From assembly GCA_029556545.1 (NCBI GenBank), contig JAKQEQ010000029.1:1-64000 (forward strand): 64,000 nucleotides of DNA, in the 5' to 3' direction. This document shows, piece by piece, positions 20,568 to 29,139 of this stretch (positions within the stretch are counted from its first letter, which is position 1; each line of letters opens with the position of its first letter). A program made the position numbers and the translations under genes. This DNA is from Candidatus Hydrogenedentota bacterium. Lineage in GTDB: Bacteria; Hydrogenedentota; Hydrogenedentia; Hydrogenedentales; JAGMZX01. The notes beneath the pieces are model-generated. The model searched no databases. It was not told where the DNA came from and worked only from the letters and a program-made list of their open reading frames with translations.

Positions 20568-22169
20568 ATGAAAAAGTTGCTTTCTACAACGCGCAACGAT
20601 GGGATTCGGGTCGGGCTGTTGCTCGCCACGTTGCTGTTCGCGTGGACCCTGGACGGCGCGGCCCTGCCGACACCGGAAGACGCCGTCGCGGCGCTAAAGG
20701 AGGGCTTGGTCGCGGGCGCGGACGTGGCCGCGCTGGTCGAGGCGGCAAAGGCGAAGGCGGAGGAGATTATCGCCTCCGTGGGTGAAGAGGCGGCGGCGGC
20801 GGCCTTGGCCGCGCGGCTTTCCGCGAGTGAACAGGCGGCCCTGGTCGTGGGCAATCTGGCCGACGACGCGATGGGCGCGCCGCAGTTCGCGCTCGACACG
20901 ATCTGGGTCATGATTGCGGGCTTTCTGGTCTTCTGGATGAATGCCGGGTTTGCCCTGGTCGAGTCGGGCTTCGCGCGCGCGAAGAACTGCGTGAACATCC
21001 TGGCGAAGAACTTCATCGTGTTCGCAATCTCCGCGATCACGTTCTGGATCAGCGGCTTCGCCCTGATGTTCGGCGACGGCAACCTGGTGGTCGGCCTGCG
21101 CGGCTTCTTCCTGAACGGCGTCGACTTCAGCCCGCTCATGGACGACTTGTACATCGGCGTCTACTCGTCGATAAGTTGGGCGGGCGTGCCGCTCGAGGCC
21201 AAGTTTTTCTTCCAGCTCGTGTTCGCCTGCACCGCGGCAACGATTGTCTCGGGCGCGGTAGCCGAGCGGATCAAATTTCAGGCATATCTTATTTTCGCGG
21301 CCATCCTGGTTGCGGTCATGTACCCGATTACCGGCCACTGGATTTGGGGCGGTGGCTGGCTGGGCGACATCCTGGGCACCAATTTCATGGACTTCGCGGG
21401 CTCGACGGTCGTCCACAGCGTCGGCGGCTGGGCCGCCCTGGTCGGCGTCCTGTTTCTCGGGCCGCGCCTCGGCAAGTACCGCCCGGACGGCGGCATCAAC
21501 GCGATCCCTGGCCACAACATCACCTCAGCCACGCTGGGCGGGCTAATCCTCTGGCTCGGCTGGTTCGGATTCAACCCCGGCAGCACGATGGCCGCCGACG
21601 GCGGCGCCATCGCGCATATCGCGACGACCACGGCGATGGCGGCGTCCGCCGGGGCCGCGGCGGCGGCGTTCTACGCCTGGGCGCGCCTGGGCACGCCGGA
21701 CCTCAGCATGATCATCAACGGATCGCTGGCGGGACTGGTGGCGATCACGGCCCCCTGCGACGGCGTCAGCATCTTCGGCAGCCTCGTTATCGGACTGATC
21801 GCGGGCGTGCTTGTCGTCGAGTCCGTGCTCACCTTCGACAAACTGCACGTGGACGACCCCGTCGGGGCCACGTCCGTGCACCTCGTGAACGGCGTCTGGG
21901 GCACGCTGGCCGTCGGTCTCTTCAATACCGAAGTCGGGCTGTTTTACGGCGGCGGCGCGACGCAACTGATCGTGCAGGCCATCGGCGTGGCGGCGGTCGG
22001 CGCATTCACGGTGATTGCGTCGGTCATCTTCTGGGGCGCCGTGAAGGCGAGCGTCGGGATGCGCGTCACGCCCGAGGAGGAATACATGGGTCTCGACCAG
22101 AGCGAAATGGGCCTCGAGGCTTACCCGGAAGACGCGACAACCTCCGAGTACCGCATGGCCCAGGCCTGA
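20568..22169 (+). CDS. amt: Ammonium transporter with an extended N-terminal region
   Basis: A 533-residue Amt/Rh channel. The ATG follows AGGAGG by about ten bases. Residues 1-32 look like a signal peptide ([18 protein letters not shown]). About 75 residues of Ala/Glu-rich, probably helical sequence follow ([19 protein letters not shown]) before the first Amt helix at about residue 106. The eleven-helix core shows [51 protein letters not shown] and [12 protein letters not shown]; the two His residues correspond to the pore histidines. The C-terminus is short and cytoplasmic, where GlnK contacts the trimer. It forms a two-gene operon with glnK. The N-terminal extension would lie in the periplasm and its role is unknown. 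Confidence 0.95.
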   Translation: MKKLLSTTRNDGIRVGLLLATLLFAWTLDGAALPTPEDAVAALKEGLVAGADVAALVEAAKAKAEEIIASVGEEAAAAALAARLSASEQAALVVGNLADDAMGAPQFALDTIWVMIAGFLVFWMNAGFALVESGFARAKNCVNILAKNFIVFAISAITFWISGFALMFGDGNLVVGLRGFFLNGVDFSPLMDDLYIGVYSSISWAGVPLEAKFFFQLVFACTAATIVSGAVAERIKFQAYLIFAAILVAVMYPITGHWIWGGGWLGDILGTNFMDFAGSTVVHSVGGWAALVGVLFLGPRLGKYRPDGGINAIPGHNITSATLGGLILWLGWFGFNPGSTMAADGGAIAHIATTTAMAASAGAAAAAFYAWARLGTPDLSMIINGSLAGLVAITAPCDGVSIFGSLVIGLIAGVLVVESVLTFDKLHVDDPVGATSVHLVNGVWGTLAVGLFNTEVGLFYGGGATQLIVQAIGVAAVGAFTVIASVIFWGAVKASVGMRVTPEEEYMGLDQSEMGLEAYPEDATTSEYRMAQA

Positions 22170-22193
22170 TCCAATTTCCCGCTCCCCTGTCTG

Positions 22194-22228
22194 GTCGCGC
22201 CGCCGAACTCCTCCATCGGCGGCGCGAC
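22194..22228 (+). terminator. Terminator of the glnK-amt operon
   Basis: Perfect 13-base arms GTCGCGCCGCCGA and TCGGCGGCGCGAC enclose a nine-base loop, 24 bases after the amt stop. The T-run after it is weak, so it may be a stable hairpin rather than a strong intrinsic terminator. Confidence 0.65.
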
Positions 22229-22377
22229 GGCTTTGGGGAGGGGACCAAAAGGACCCAGAGGACGAAAACGGCCCAAGGGGCGAAGAAGCCCCAATGCCCT
22301 ACCGGACCCATGTGACCCATAGGACCCAAACAAGAAGACGGCACGCGCGCGTGACCGGCCCCGGCTCTTCCGCCCGC
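22229..22377. other. Low-complexity spacer
   Basis: The 149 bases between convergent genes consist largely of variations on GGACC and GACCCAT (for example ACCCATGTGACCCATAGGAC). It has no coding potential and looks like an interspersed intergenic repeat. Confidence 0.45.
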
Positions 22378-23226
22378 CTACCGGCTTGCGGAGTCCGCGG
22401 CGGCGATCCAGTCTCGGAATACGGCGAGGTCTTCTTCGCTCAGCGGGTCGTCGCGATACGGCATCCGCGGCTGCCGCGTCCCTTCAAGGTACTGGATAAG
22501 CACGCTACTGTCCGGGTCTCCGAGGACAACCGTGGGGCCGCCCTTATTGCCGCCGCGCAGCAGGCCCTCGAGGGTCGAGAGGTCCAGCCGCGATTTCGCC
22601 TTCTCGCCCGCGTGACAATCCAGGCACCGCGCCTCGATGATGGGCCACACCCGCTCCTGGAAGACGACTTGCGAGAGCACGGCCGCGGTTTCCGCCGCCG
22701 GCGCATCGGAGGCGTTCGCCGGAGGCGCGGTCTGGCCCTCCGCCGCGGCTTGGGTCACCACCAACGCCGTACCTACGCCGTGTTCATAAACCAGCATGGC
22801 GCCGCGATGGGCGGTCATGCCGACCAGTCCCACCGTGGCCAGACCGGCTACGCACGTGATCAGGCGCATGATCAGGCCGGTTCGCGCGTGTGGGATAAAC
22901 GCCAACAGGGCAAACACCGCCGCAACGGCCGCGGCGATCCAAACCGTTCCTGCGGCCGATTCATGCGCCTCGATATGCGCCCACACCTCCTCCGGCAAGG
23001 TCTCCGGGGCGGCGCTCATGGCGCGTTCGCCCGTCCAGACAGTAATCAAAGCAACCGCGACCAACGCCGCGTAGGCGATTGCGGTCAACCATAACAGGGA
23101 CTTCCGCTTCGCGAAAACCGCCGCGCACAGCGACAATGCCGCGCCCGCGACGGCGAGGACGATGGGGAAATGCACCGCCATTGCATGGAGCAACGGGGGA
23201 TGCCGAAGGGCCTCAATGAAACTCAT
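22378..23226 (-). CDS. DUF2231 membrane domain fused to planctomycete-type cytochrome c
   Basis: A 282-residue protein. The N-terminal part has four or five membrane segments starting HPPLLHAMAVHFPIVLAVAG, a DUF2231 signature with conserved histidines. After a Pro/Ala-rich linker, the C-terminal ~100 residues are a planctomycete-type cytochrome c: ARCLDCHAGEKAKSRLDL has the CxxCH haem site at about residues 200-204, followed by GDPDSSVLIQYLEG and RMPYRDDPLSEEDLAVF. The haem domain would face the periplasm. Electron transfer to or from the membrane domain is inferred from the fusion. It stands alone between convergent amt and the TIM-barrel run. Confidence 0.85.
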   Translation of the reverse strand: MSFIEALRHPPLLHAMAVHFPIVLAVAGAALSLCAAVFAKRKSLLWLTAIAYAALVAVALITVWTGERAMSAAPETLPEEVWAHIEAHESAAGTVWIAAAVAAVFALLAFIPHARTGLIMRLITCVAGLATVGLVGMTAHRGAMLVYEHGVGTALVVTQAAAEGQTAPPANASDAPAAETAAVLSQVVFQERVWPIIEARCLDCHAGEKAKSRLDLSTLEGLLRGGNKGGPTVVLGDPDSSVLIQYLEGTRQPRMPYRDDPLSEEDLAVFRDWIAAADSASR

Positions 23227-23300
23227 GGGAAGTTCCTCCGCTCTCGATTCAATCGCCCGGTCCTGCCGGATAGACTGGCGTTACCAGGAAATTCATCGCA

Positions 23301-24182
23301 TTACGTTGCGCTTAACGCACCTTCTTGGCGAGAAAAGGCGCGCCACGCGCCCATCGAACGCGTAAGGTGTTCGCGCGCATCGCCCGGAATGCCGTAACAC
23401 TGCAACCCCACCGGGCCGTCAAACCCGTGCTTCTCGAGCACCGACAGGAACCGCCGCACGTCGAACGAGCCGCTGTCGAGCGGCTGAATCCAGTTGCCGG
23501 TTCCCGCGTGAATCTCGGAGGCGCGGTCCGCGCCGTGGATGCTCACGGCGTAGAGAAACGGCGCGGCCTCGGACGCGACGCGCTCCAGATTCTCCTCGTC
23601 GTCCACCTTGAGCCAGTGGCAGAGGTTGAACATGACGCCCACGTTCGGCCGCTCGGCTTTGCGCGCGAGGCGGACGCAGTCCTCGACCCGTTCGAGCCAG
23701 TCGTTCGCGTGGGGGTACAGCACGACGCGCACGCCGAAGGGCCGGGCCTTGTCCGCAATCTCGCGGATAAGCGCGACGCCGCGTTCGTCGCCCGCCGGGT
23801 CCGACGGCGGCGCGCCGGTCATGAGCAACGCCAGCATAACGTCGCGTCCGGCGAGGATCGGCAGCGAGCTATCGAGCCGCGCGTCGTAAGGCGTGTCCTG
23901 TGCGCCGATATCGACGCGCAGGTACACCTGAAAGAGTTTCAACCCCGCCGCGTCAAGCGTCGCGAGGCGTTCATCGAGATGGTCGAGCCAGAGATGTCCC
24001 GCGCCGTCGAAGCCCAGTTCTTTGAGCAAAGCCGCCTGCTGTTCGAGCGTTCGTTGCGCGCTGTCGTGGGTATCCATGCAGAAAGCGAAGAAGGGATGGC
24101 GCGGCGGTTCCGCCGCGCAAACCGAGACGCACGCGATAATCGTGACCGCGACGCCGGAAGACCGCCCAAGCCGTGAACGCAT
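23301..24182 (-). CDS. Exported xylose-isomerase-like TIM-barrel protein
   Basis: A 293-residue protein of the sugar phosphate isomerase/AP-endonuclease-2 superfamily. The ATG at 24182, nine bases after the upstream gene, opens a signal peptide (GVAVTIIACVSVCAAEPP). The barrel follows: ELGFDGAGHLWLDHLDERLA, VVLYPHANDWLERVEDC, NVGVMFNLCHWLKVD and SIHGADRA. The NLCHWLK stretch corresponds to the metal-binding strand seen in relatives that act on keto sugars. The end is GFDGPVGLQCYGIPGD. Being exported, it probably acts on extracellular or periplasmic sugars. It is the last gene of a four-gene minus-strand run of exported enzymes. The reaction is not known. Confidence 0.8.
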   Translation of the reverse strand: MRSRLGRSSGVAVTIIACVSVCAAEPPRHPFFAFCMDTHDSAQRTLEQQAALLKELGFDGAGHLWLDHLDERLATLDAAGLKLFQVYLRVDIGAQDTPYDARLDSSLPILAGRDVMLALLMTGAPPSDPAGDERGVALIREIADKARPFGVRVVLYPHANDWLERVEDCVRLARKAERPNVGVMFNLCHWLKVDDEENLERVASEAAPFLYAVSIHGADRASEIHAGTGNWIQPLDSGSFDVRRFLSVLEKHGFDGPVGLQCYGIPGDAREHLTRSMGAWRAFSRQEGALSAT

Positions 24183-24190
24183 GTCGAGGC

Positions 24191-25147
24191 TCAGCTTCGC
24201 CACGGGCGCGTCCGTTGCACCCCCAACAGCGCCTCGCGAATCAGCGCCGCGTCCTCCTCGATCTCGAAATCGAACATGCCCGCGAGCACGTGGTCCGCGC
24301 CGTTCTCGAAAGCGTGTGCGAACGCCTCCTTCGGCGGAATCGCGCCCGCCGCCATCACCTTGAAGGCGATCCACGGCTTCTCGACGCCCTTCATCGCCTC
24401 GATGGTGTCTTCCGGGTCGCGACACCAATAGCCGGGAATCTCGCGAATCGGATCCGTAAGTTCCTCGGGCCGCGGCGCGGTCGGATAATGATGATGGTGA
24501 TACGTCTTGATATAGAAATCCGCCGGGACGCCGCGCGCCTCGCATTCCTTGATCACGCGCAGGTCGTGCCCGCCCACGCCCGACGGCAGGCCGTGCCCCT
24601 TCACCAGCTCGACGGCCTTCACGATCGCGTCGTACTTCTCCTCCTTCACCAAACGGTCGGCGCTGACGCCCCAGACGTAGATCGCCTCGATGCCGTTCTC
24701 GACCAAGCCCTCGACCTGCTGCACGTAGGCGTCCCACTGCGCGTCCGGCGCGGCGGTCGGGCAGATGATCCATTGCATCCCGCCGCCGCGCTCGCGGTGA
24801 TGCCGCACAATGCGATCGACCGACGGCACGGTGTGGATGACCGTCGTATTGACGCCGTTCCGCACGGCGAGATCGAGCGTATCGAGTATCTTCTCATGCG
24901 TGTTGTAGTGCGCCGCGAGGTCGTACACATACATAAGGTCGCGGCTGTGCGTGAAATGGGTAAGCAGGTTCCCGCCCAGCAACAGGCGGCTTACGGACAT
25001 CCCCGCAATGTTCCCTCGCGGCATCGCCGCCGCCGACTCCGTCACGACGCCCTCCTGCGTGGCAGCGACGCGAGCGCCCAGCGCGGCCACAGCCGACAAG
25101 CCCAACGTCTGCTTCATGAACCCTCTGCGACTGGTTCCCTGTTCCAT
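24191..25147 (-). CDS. Tat-exported TIM-barrel protein of unknown function
   Basis: A 318-residue protein with a twin-arginine signal (TSRRGFMKQTLGLSAVAALG), so it is probably folded with a cofactor in the cytoplasm and exported through Tat. The ATG at 25147 follows GGAAGGAAA. The mature part is a TIM barrel resembling aldo/keto-reductase-like proteins (MSVSRLLLGGN at the first strand, GIEAIYVWGVSADRL, WIAFKVMAAGAIPP, ADHVLAGMFDFEIEED), but the catalytic Tyr/Lys pattern of true reductases is not clear. The stop is eight bases before the xylose-isomerase-like gene, so the two are surely co-transcribed. The substrate is unknown; a role in sugar oxidation or isomerisation is inferred from its neighbours. 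Confidence 0.75.
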   Translation of the reverse strand: MEQGTSRRGFMKQTLGLSAVAALGARVAATQEGVVTESAAAMPRGNIAGMSVSRLLLGGNLLTHFTHSRDLMYVYDLAAHYNTHEKILDTLDLAVRNGVNTTVIHTVPSVDRIVRHHRERGGGMQWIICPTAAPDAQWDAYVQQVEGLVENGIEAIYVWGVSADRLVKEEKYDAIVKAVELVKGHGLPSGVGGHDLRVIKECEARGVPADFYIKTYHHHHYPTAPRPEELTDPIREIPGYWCRDPEDTIEAMKGVEKPWIAFKVMAAGAIPPKEAFAHAFENGADHVLAGMFDFEIEEDAALIREALLGVQRTRPWRS

Positions 25148-25230
25148 CGTGCGATTTCCTTCCATTGCCCGCCGTTGTGTCTCTTGCGACCCGGTTGGCT
25201 GCCGCCACCGCTTCGATCACGATTATACGC

Positions 25231-27234
25231 CTATTCGACCTCGACGACGAACGAGGCCGTCACGGACTCTTTCCGCGCGCCGGTGGCGGTCAGCGTGGCG
25301 GTGTACCGGCCAGGCGCGTCATAGGCGAACGATACGGCGTTGCCCTTGACACGCTTGCCGTTTCCGAAGTCCCACTCCGCCTTGCTCAGGACCGCCGCCG
25401 CGTCGAACGAAACCCCGGCGCCGAGGGGGAACGCCTCCGAGACCGCCACAGGCAGCCGCCCCGACGGGCAGCGCAAGACCGCCCCCGCGTCGAAGGCGCT
25501 TGCCGCGCCCGCGCGCAGCCGCACCGGCTCAGGTGGGACCGAAGCGCCCAGCGGCGCATCGCCAAAAAGGACATCGGCAACGGCGCGGATGCTTTGGTCG
25601 CAATGCTGGGGGTCGCAGTACGCGATCAGCACGGCGTCGGCCTGGGCAAAGCGAGGCAGTCCGTGCGGATAGCCGATCAGCACGACCACGACGCGCCCGC
25701 CGGTGGCGCGCAGTTCGCTCACCAGTTTCGCCTGGCCCTCGGTAAGCAGGCTGCTCGATAACAGGCATACGATGGTGCGCACCCCCCGATTGCGGTCCGT
25801 AATCCGCTTGATCTCGAAGTCCTGCACCTCGCCGAGGTGCAGCGCCGTGGCGATCCGCTGCTGCGCCAGCGGCTTCATCTGCTTCTTGAGCAGTTCGTAC
25901 AACTCGTCTACGCCCGCCACCCCGGTCACCAGCAGCGGCCCCGAAGTCTTCTTGTTCAGCGGCAACACGCCCCCCTCGTTCTTCACGAGGGTCACGCTCT
26001 TGCGCTCCGCCGCGTAACACAGTTCCACGAAATCGCGCCGCGAGGCGACCTTCTCCGCGTCGCGCTCCTTGATCGGCGCGACCGTCGGCTGCCGATGCGC
26101 GCGCTTCGCCTCGATCACGCGCCGAAGCGATCCGTCCAGCGCCTCCTGCGACAAGCGGCCCGATTGCAGCGCGTCGCCGATGCGCCGCACGGCCTTGAGC
26201 ATCATCGGGCCGGACTGCTCGAAATACAGCATGTCCGCCCCCGCCTCAAACCCGAGCACGGCCGCCTCGGCGGCGTCCGCCACCTGCGTCACCTGACGGC
26301 TGTCCATCGGCCCTGCCACGATCACGCCCTGGAACCCGAGCCGCTCGCGGATCAGTCCGCGAATCACCTGTTCCGACAGGCACGCGGGACGTCCCAGCGG
26401 GTCAATGGTCGGCACGAGCGTATCGCCCACGTGGATAAGCAATACCCCGCTCTCGACGGCGCGGCGATAGGGCAGCAGGTCCTGCTCGCCCAGCAGCGCC
26501 TCGGGCGTCAACAGCACCGCCGCCGACCCCGCTTTGCGGTTCGCGCCGCCGCCCGGGAAGCCCATCGGCATCGCCAGGACACCCGCCTCCCGCGCCGCGC
26601 CTGTGAACACGGCGGCGGCCTCCCCGGCGAACACCGGATCCGCGCCGAAGCAGTGGATGGTCCCCGTTGCGCCGGGCAACTCCGGCGCGAGTTCAAGCGA
26701 CGGCCCGAGGTACAGGTCGAAGCCCATGCCGCGCATGTGCTCCGCGATGACCCCCGCCACGTCGCGCACGGCGGCCATGTCGCGCGCCGCGCCCAGTGCG
26801 AGCATCGAGGGAACCTGCATGAAAGTACTGACGGCCCCGCGTTCCCGCTGCGCCAGCCAGTGCAGGTTGCCGCCGATCCAGAGGGGCAAGCCCGTGCGCA
26901 ATTCGAGTCCGCGCAGCCGCGCCGTGTAAGACGCCGCCGCCCCGGGACTGTTGATCTGTTGAATGATTACGCCGCCCGGCGAGCATTGTTCGAGGTAGGC
27001 GAAGTCGCTCGTCGAGGGCCGCGTGCGCCCCTCGGCGGTTACGATCATGAGTTGGCCGATGCGCTGCGGCGGCGTGAGCTTCTCGACGGCGACGGCCAGC
27101 GCGTCTGACGGCGGATTGGAAACGACCCCCGACACATCCTGCGCGGGAAGGGACGGGGCCGCCACGGCGATAAGCAGGAAGACGCGAATCGCGCACCGCG
27201 CCGCCCGCATGCGTATTCGGCCCGCGCCAGTCAT
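25231..27234 (-). CDS. Exported GH3-like protein with altered active site and PKD-like end
   Basis: A 667-residue protein resembling beta-N-acetylhexosaminidase-type GH3 enzymes. The ATG at 27234, ten bases after the upstream gene, gives a signal peptide (CAIRVFLLIAVAAPSLPAQD). The barrel starts LTPPQRIGQLMIVTAEG with the GGVIIQQ strand. Where active enzymes have the KHFPGHG motif this protein has PMGFPGGGANRK, and where they have the nucleophile in GVVxSDD it has GVIVAGPMDSRQV. Both catalytic regions therefore look lost. The second domain has VTLVKNEGGVLPL (GH3 C-terminal type). The last ~90 residues form a PKD-like fold (AEWDFGNGKRVKGNAVSFAY). It may bind rather than hydrolyse glycans. Confidence 0.78.
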   Translation of the reverse strand: MTGAGRIRMRAARCAIRVFLLIAVAAPSLPAQDVSGVVSNPPSDALAVAVEKLTPPQRIGQLMIVTAEGRTRPSTSDFAYLEQCSPGGVIIQQINSPGAAASYTARLRGLELRTGLPLWIGGNLHWLAQRERGAVSTFMQVPSMLALGAARDMAAVRDVAGVIAEHMRGMGFDLYLGPSLELAPELPGATGTIHCFGADPVFAGEAAAVFTGAAREAGVLAMPMGFPGGGANRKAGSAAVLLTPEALLGEQDLLPYRRAVESGVLLIHVGDTLVPTIDPLGRPACLSEQVIRGLIRERLGFQGVIVAGPMDSRQVTQVADAAEAAVLGFEAGADMLYFEQSGPMMLKAVRRIGDALQSGRLSQEALDGSLRRVIEAKRAHRQPTVAPIKERDAEKVASRRDFVELCYAAERKSVTLVKNEGGVLPLNKKTSGPLLVTGVAGVDELYELLKKQMKPLAQQRIATALHLGEVQDFEIKRITDRNRGVRTIVCLLSSSLLTEGQAKLVSELRATGGRVVVVLIGYPHGLPRFAQADAVLIAYCDPQHCDQSIRAVADVLFGDAPLGASVPPEPVRLRAGAASAFDAGAVLRCPSGRLPVAVSEAFPLGAGVSFDAAAVLSKAEWDFGNGKRVKGNAVSFAYDAPGRYTATLTATGARKESVTASFVVEVE

Positions 27235-27244
27235 GGCGGCGTGC

Positions 27245-28132
27245 TCACACCTGTTCGAGGCACGCCAGCGTGGCGCGCAGCGTGTCCTCATAGTTGCCGC
27301 TCGAGTGGCCGCATTCGAGGGCCACGAAGCCCTTGTAACGGGTCCGCGCAATCGCCTTGAAAATATTCACGTAATTCAGTTCGCCGGTGCCGGGTTCCTT
27401 GCGGCCGGGATTGTCCGCCACGTGGAAATGGCCGATGTTCCTGATGTTTCCGGTAAAATTGCGGATGACGTTGCCCTCGGTGATCTGCTGGTGATAGATA
27501 TCGAAGAGCATCTTCAGCCGGGGGCTGTCCACCGCCTCGACGATCTGTATGGCGTGGTCCGTGCGGCACACAAAATAGCCGGCGTGATCGACAAGCGGGT
27601 TTAATGCCTCGAGCACCAGCGTAACGTCGTTGTCCTCGGCGATGGGCACAAGCCGCTTGAGACACGCGATCACGTGTTCGGTCTGTTGCTCGCGCGGGAT
27701 GTCGTCGCGCTCGTTGCCGCTCAGCGCCACGAGCCGCTTGCAGTTCAGGCGCTTTGCCAGCGCGACCCGTTCCTTGAACTGCGCGACTACCTTTTCGTGG
27801 TCGTCCGGGTTGACCATGCCGCCCGGTGCAATCGCGCCCGCGCCCCCGATACAGCTCAATTCGAGGCCGAGCGCGTCCGCCCGCGCGCGAATCGCGTCGA
27901 AATCGCCGTCAGGCCCGAGCCACTCGTACGCGGGCAGCCCCCACGCCGCCACGTGATCCAGCCGGTCCTCCGGCTTCTCGCCCGGGAACCAGTCCAAGGG
28001 CGCGGACATGCGGAGTTTTGCATTCGAGAAAGGCTTATCCTCCGGTGCGGCGGCGAGCATGGGCGCGCCCTTCAAGAACCCGGCCCCGAATGTGGCCGCG
28101 GCGCACGCGCCGACAAATGTGCGACGATTCAT
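27245..28132 (-). CDS. Exported hydroxypyruvate-isomerase-like TIM-barrel protein
   Basis: A 295-residue sugar isomerase-family protein. The N-terminus is a Tat-like signal (MNRRTFVGACAAATFGAGFL). The barrel matches the hydroxypyruvate isomerase/tagatose epimerase group: LVLEALNPLVDHAGYF (metal-binding Glu), LKMLFDIYHQQITEGNV (Asp, His, Gln), GHFHVADNPGRKEPGTGELN (His) and FVALECGHS at the end. All expected metal ligands are present, so it should be an active isomerase or epimerase, but outside the cytoplasm. It is first in a four-gene minus-strand run leading through the GH3-like protein to two more exported barrels. Confidence 0.87.
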   Translation of the reverse strand: MNRRTFVGACAAATFGAGFLKGAPMLAAAPEDKPFSNAKLRMSAPLDWFPGEKPEDRLDHVAAWGLPAYEWLGPDGDFDAIRARADALGLELSCIGGAGAIAPGGMVNPDDHEKVVAQFKERVALAKRLNCKRLVALSGNERDDIPREQQTEHVIACLKRLVPIAEDNDVTLVLEALNPLVDHAGYFVCRTDHAIQIVEAVDSPRLKMLFDIYHQQITEGNVIRNFTGNIRNIGHFHVADNPGRKEPGTGELNYVNIFKAIARTRYKGFVALECGHSSGNYEDTLRATLACLEQV

Positions 28133-28247
28133 GGTCGTGGACTCCCTCGTTGGCCGCGCGAGCGGCTGCTTTCGTGATGTAGGCAGTCTATCCGCACCCG
28201 TCGCGTCCTTTCCAGTTGACGATTACGCGGCGCACGGCGAGGGCCGG

Positions 28248-29060
28248 TCATTTTGTGCAGCGGAAGATCACCTGGCTCCGCGGGATGCGGTAACGGTCGA
28301 TTTCCTCGGGACTGAGGAAGTCTTTGGGATCGATTCGTTCATAGGAAAAGACTTCAAGCCGCTCCTCGAAGTCGAGGGGAGAATAGCCGCGGTAATGGTC
28401 GTAAATCTCCGGGTCGGGCGCGCCGAACTCGACCGACTTCTCCCAGCCCATCATGAACGGCACCATGATATACGCGGCGCCGCCGGGCCGCAGCACGCGG
28501 CGCAACTCCGCGAGGCCGCGCCGGTCGTCCGGCACGTGTTCGAGCACGTGCAGGCAGAAGATCACGCTGACGGAATCGTCGGCCAGCGCGAGGTGCTGCA
28601 TGTCGCTTTGAAACGCCGTGCCGCGGTGGTGGCGGATCATCTCAATTGCATAGTCCGTGTGAATAGCGCGCAGCCCGGGACGATCCCGTAAGATCGCGGA
28701 TACATGCTCTTCCGGCGCGAAGTGCAGCGCCGCGCCCGTGATGTGCCGGAAGACGGGGCAGTGCCGCGTGAGATAAATGTGTAGCATGCGATGGCGTTCA
28801 TGGCCGCGGCAATGGGGACATTCCGCCCCCGGCACCGTGAAGGTACCGCAGTCGATGGTGCGGAACTCGTAGCCGCGCCAGCCGCAACACGGGCACGCGA
28901 CGCGCGGCCGCCGCGCCAGACGACTGCGCACGCGCAGATACGCATTCGCGACAACGTACCGGGCATAGGCGCGCGCGGAAACGACGCCGCTCCGCCGCAA
29001 CCGATGAAGAAGTATCTTTCCCGCCCGCGCCATGCCGCGGGCGACGTCCGCTACGCGCAA
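28248..29060 (-). CDS. Zinc-ribbon SAM-dependent methyltransferase
   Basis: A 270-residue class I methyltransferase. An N-terminal zinc ribbon (ACPCCGWRG and ECPHCRGHERHR) precedes a Rossmann fold with LHFAPEE, HTDYAI and VIFCLHVLEHVPDDRRGLAE, the usual motif IV of Methyltransf_11. The end of the fold is RVLRPGGAAYIMVPF. The TTG at 29060 follows AGGAG by nine bases; an in-frame ATG at 29033 is the alternative. The substrate is unknown. Similar proteins with zinc ribbons lie in polysaccharide or secondary-metabolite loci and often modify sugars, but nothing here settles it. It lies upstream of the exported-barrel run, 115 bases before it, and may be transcribed with it. Confidence 0.83.
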   Translation of the reverse strand: MRVADVARGMARAGKILLHRLRRSGVVSARAYARYVVANAYLRVRSRLARRPRVACPCCGWRGYEFRTIDCGTFTVPGAECPHCRGHERHRMLHIYLTRHCPVFRHITGAALHFAPEEHVSAILRDRPGLRAIHTDYAIEMIRHHRGTAFQSDMQHLALADDSVSVIFCLHVLEHVPDDRRGLAELRRVLRPGGAAYIMVPFMMGWEKSVEFGAPDPEIYDHYRGYSPLDFEERLEVFSYERIDPKDFLSPEEIDRYRIPRSQVIFRCTK

Positions 29061-29139
29061 TCCCTGCGTCTCCTCTCATCGCCCCGTGAGAACCCGCGAC
29101 ACGATACTAATTCCCCGAGAACGAAGGCAACGCCGCGCG

